This document shows positions 6,441 to 7,743 of a DNA stretch of 7,743 nucleotides, piece after piece. Source of the stretch: Alcaligenaceae bacterium (GTDB lineage Bacteria > Pseudomonadota > Gammaproteobacteria > Burkholderiales > Burkholderiaceae_B); assembly GCA_012512545.1 (NCBI GenBank), contig JAAZDZ010000196.1, positions 1 through 7,743 on the forward strand, in the 5' to 3' direction. The notes below the pieces were generated by a model that saw nothing but the letters and a program-made list of their open reading frames with translations, had not been told where the DNA came from and ran no database searches. Made by a program: the position numbers and the translations under genes. Numbering within the stretch: the stretch's first letter is position 1; every line of letters starts with the position of its first letter.

Positions 6441-6470
6441 TTGCTCCAGGCGGCTGATTCATAGTAGAAT
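6441..6470 (+). promoter_or_regulatory. Probable sigma-70 promoter of rpmB-rpmG
   Basis: TTGCTC (6441-6446) and TAGAAT (6465-6470) are 18 bp apart, with a predicted start near 6477 and a leader of about 31 nt. The same TAGAATCA string forms the -10 region of rpmE2. No equally good leftward promoter for cfa was found in the 236-bp gap. Confidence 0.65.
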
Positions 6471-6472
6471 CA
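6455..6472. promoter_or_regulatory. 18-bp dyad overlapping the rpmB -10 box, candidate operator
   Basis: TGATTC (6455-6460) and GAATCA (6467-6472) form a perfect 6-bp dyad with a 6-bp spacer ATAGTA. It covers the -10 hexamer of the rpmB promoter. A related half-site, TGAATCA, recurs at 6502-6508 across the rpmB start codon. An operator role is inferred from position only. Confidence 0.4.
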
Positions 6473-6507
6473 TTGTCTTTACTCAAGATTTCAACAAGGG
6501 GTGAATC

Positions 6508-6744
6508 ATGGCACGCGTATGCCAAGTTACCGGCAAAGGCCCGATGGTGGGCAACAACGTTTCGCACGCTAACAACAAGACCAAGCGTCGCTTCCTTCCC
6601 AACCTGCAGTCGCGTCGCTTCTGGGTTGAGAGCGAAAACCGCTGGGTTCGCCTGCGCGTATCCACCAAGGCGCTGCGCACCATCGACAAGCTCGGCATTG
6701 ATGCCGTTCTGGCCGATCTGCGCGCCCGTGGCGAACTGGCCTGA
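6508..6744 (+). CDS. rpmB: 50S ribosomal protein bL28
   Basis: This 78-residue protein is the full-length proteobacterial bL28 of the large subunit. It begins [10 protein letters not shown] and continues with [19 protein letters not shown] at 15-33, the family signature. The zinc-ligand cysteine pairs found in some bL28 proteins are absent; C5 is the only Cys. AAGGGGTG just before the ATG is the ribosome-binding site. It is the first gene of the rpmB-rpmG pair, and its stop lies 27 nt before rpmG. In many proteobacteria radC sits directly upstream; here radC is about 4 kb away, with three genes between. Confidence 0.98.
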   Translation: MARVCQVTGKGPMVGNNVSHANNKTKRRFLPNLQSRRFWVESENRWVRLRVSTKALRTIDKLGIDAVLADLRARGELA

Positions 6745-6771
6745 CCCGGCCGCAACTGTTAGGAGCACATC

Positions 6772-6939
6772 ATGGCAAAAGGTATCCGCGAAAAGATCAA
6801 GCTGGAATCCACAGCCGGCACCGGTCACTTCTATACCACCACCAAAAACAAGCGCAACATGCCCGAGAAGATGCTGATCAAAAAGTTTGATCCCGTCGCT
6901 CGCAAGCACGTTGAGTACAAGGAAACCAAGCTGAGGTAA
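6772..6939 (+). CDS. rpmG: 50S ribosomal protein bL33
   Basis: This 55-residue large-subunit protein reads [27 protein letters not shown], then R-N-M-P-E-K (28-33), K-K-F-D-P (37-41) and E-T-K-L-R at the end. It is the Cys-free form: the two CxxC pairs of zinc-binding bL33 are missing, as in E. coli RpmG. AGGAG at 6761-6765, six bases before the ATG, is a strong ribosome-binding site. It is co-transcribed with rpmB, and the operon ends at the intrinsic terminator near 7019-7049. The 79 bases between its stop and that terminator hold nothing I can identify. Confidence 0.98.
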   Translation: MAKGIREKIKLESTAGTGHFYTTTKNKRNMPEKMLIKKFDPVARKHVEYKETKLR

Positions 6940-7018
6940 TCAGCCAGGCCGCACATCGGCATTGCCCGGCGGTCCGCCCCGGCCAGGCCATGCCTCGACA
7001 GCGCGCCGTAAGTTTCCC

Positions 7019-7049
7019 AACCCCGCCCAATGTGGCGGGGTTTTCTTTT
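7019..7049 (+). terminator. Intrinsic terminator of the rpmB-rpmG operon
   Basis: AACCCCGCC (7019-7027) pairs perfectly with GGCGGGGTT (7034-7042) around a six-base loop. The T-rich tail TTTTCTTTT covers 7041-7049. It is a strong Rho-independent terminator separating rpmG from leuS. Confidence 0.92.
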
Positions 7050-7085
7050 GGAACGCCCTAAAGGCGAATCCCGCCCCCTGCCCCT

Positions 7086-7091
7086 TATAAT
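7086..7091 (+). promoter_or_regulatory. TATAAT -10 box of leuS
   Basis: A perfect TATAAT lies 36 bp before the leuS ATG and after the rpmG terminator. The -35 region at normal spacing (about 7063-7068, GGCGAA) is poor. The predicted leader is only about 30 nt, and leuS has no clear Shine-Dalgarno sequence. Confidence 0.5.
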
Positions 7092-7115
7092 GGCAGGTTT
7101 GCGCAACCTTACTGA

Positions 7116-7743
<628 letters not shown>

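Noticed and set aside
6328..6909. 193-codon minus-strand frame across the cfa-rpmB gap
   Set aside because: It is antisense to rpmB and part of rpmG, crosses their promoter, and has no domain signature.

Overview
This is a GC-rich window (roughly 60% G+C by eye) from the chromosome of a betaproteobacterium. The proteins look most like those of the Alcaligenaceae (Bordetella, Achromobacter, Pusillimonas and relatives). That placement rests on recalled protein signatures, such as the Cys-free zinc region of LeuRS, type-B bL31 and the FkpB/IspH pairing, and no search was run. Nine protein-coding genes are visible: seven complete and two cut by the window edges. No tRNA, rRNA, CRISPR array, insertion sequence or phage gene was seen.

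Layout. (1) Positions 1-1822, minus strand: a compact three-gene operon read as fkpB (SlpA-type FKBP isomerase), ispH (last step of the MEP isoprenoid pathway), then a hydroxypyruvate-isomerase-family gene that runs off the left edge. fkpB and ispH overlap by one base in a TGATG. (2) After a 48-bp divergent gap, radC runs on the plus strand. (3) rpmE2 (zinc-independent bL31) has its own extended -10 promoter, a leader of about 100 nt and a strong intrinsic terminator. (4) Next on the plus strand is a polytopic membrane protein resembling the ArnT/GT39 (GT-C fold) glycosyltransferases. It has a TATAAT box and a structured leader. (5) cfa (cyclopropane fatty acid synthase) lies on the minus strand, convergent with the glycosyltransferase and divergent from rpmB. 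(6) rpmB-rpmG (bL28-bL33) form a two-gene operon closed by an intrinsic terminator. (7) leuS (leucyl-tRNA synthetase) starts behind its own -10 box and runs off the right edge.

How the genes relate. Most of the window is housekeeping: ribosomal proteins and an aminoacyl-tRNA synthetase, isoprenoid precursor synthesis with its customary FKBP partner, and two envelope genes (a putative lipid-linked-sugar transferase and the membrane-lipid modifier Cfa). All translation proteins here whose families have zinc-binding forms (bL31, bL33, bL28, LeuRS) appear in versions without the Cys ligands.

I found no convincing undescribed multi-gene system. The points most worth a second look are regulatory: an exact 11-bp inverted repeat 46 nt apart upstream of cfa, an 18-bp dyad over the rpmB -10 box, the structured leaders of rpmE2 and the glycosyltransferase, and the likely non-ATG starts of cfa and fkpB.
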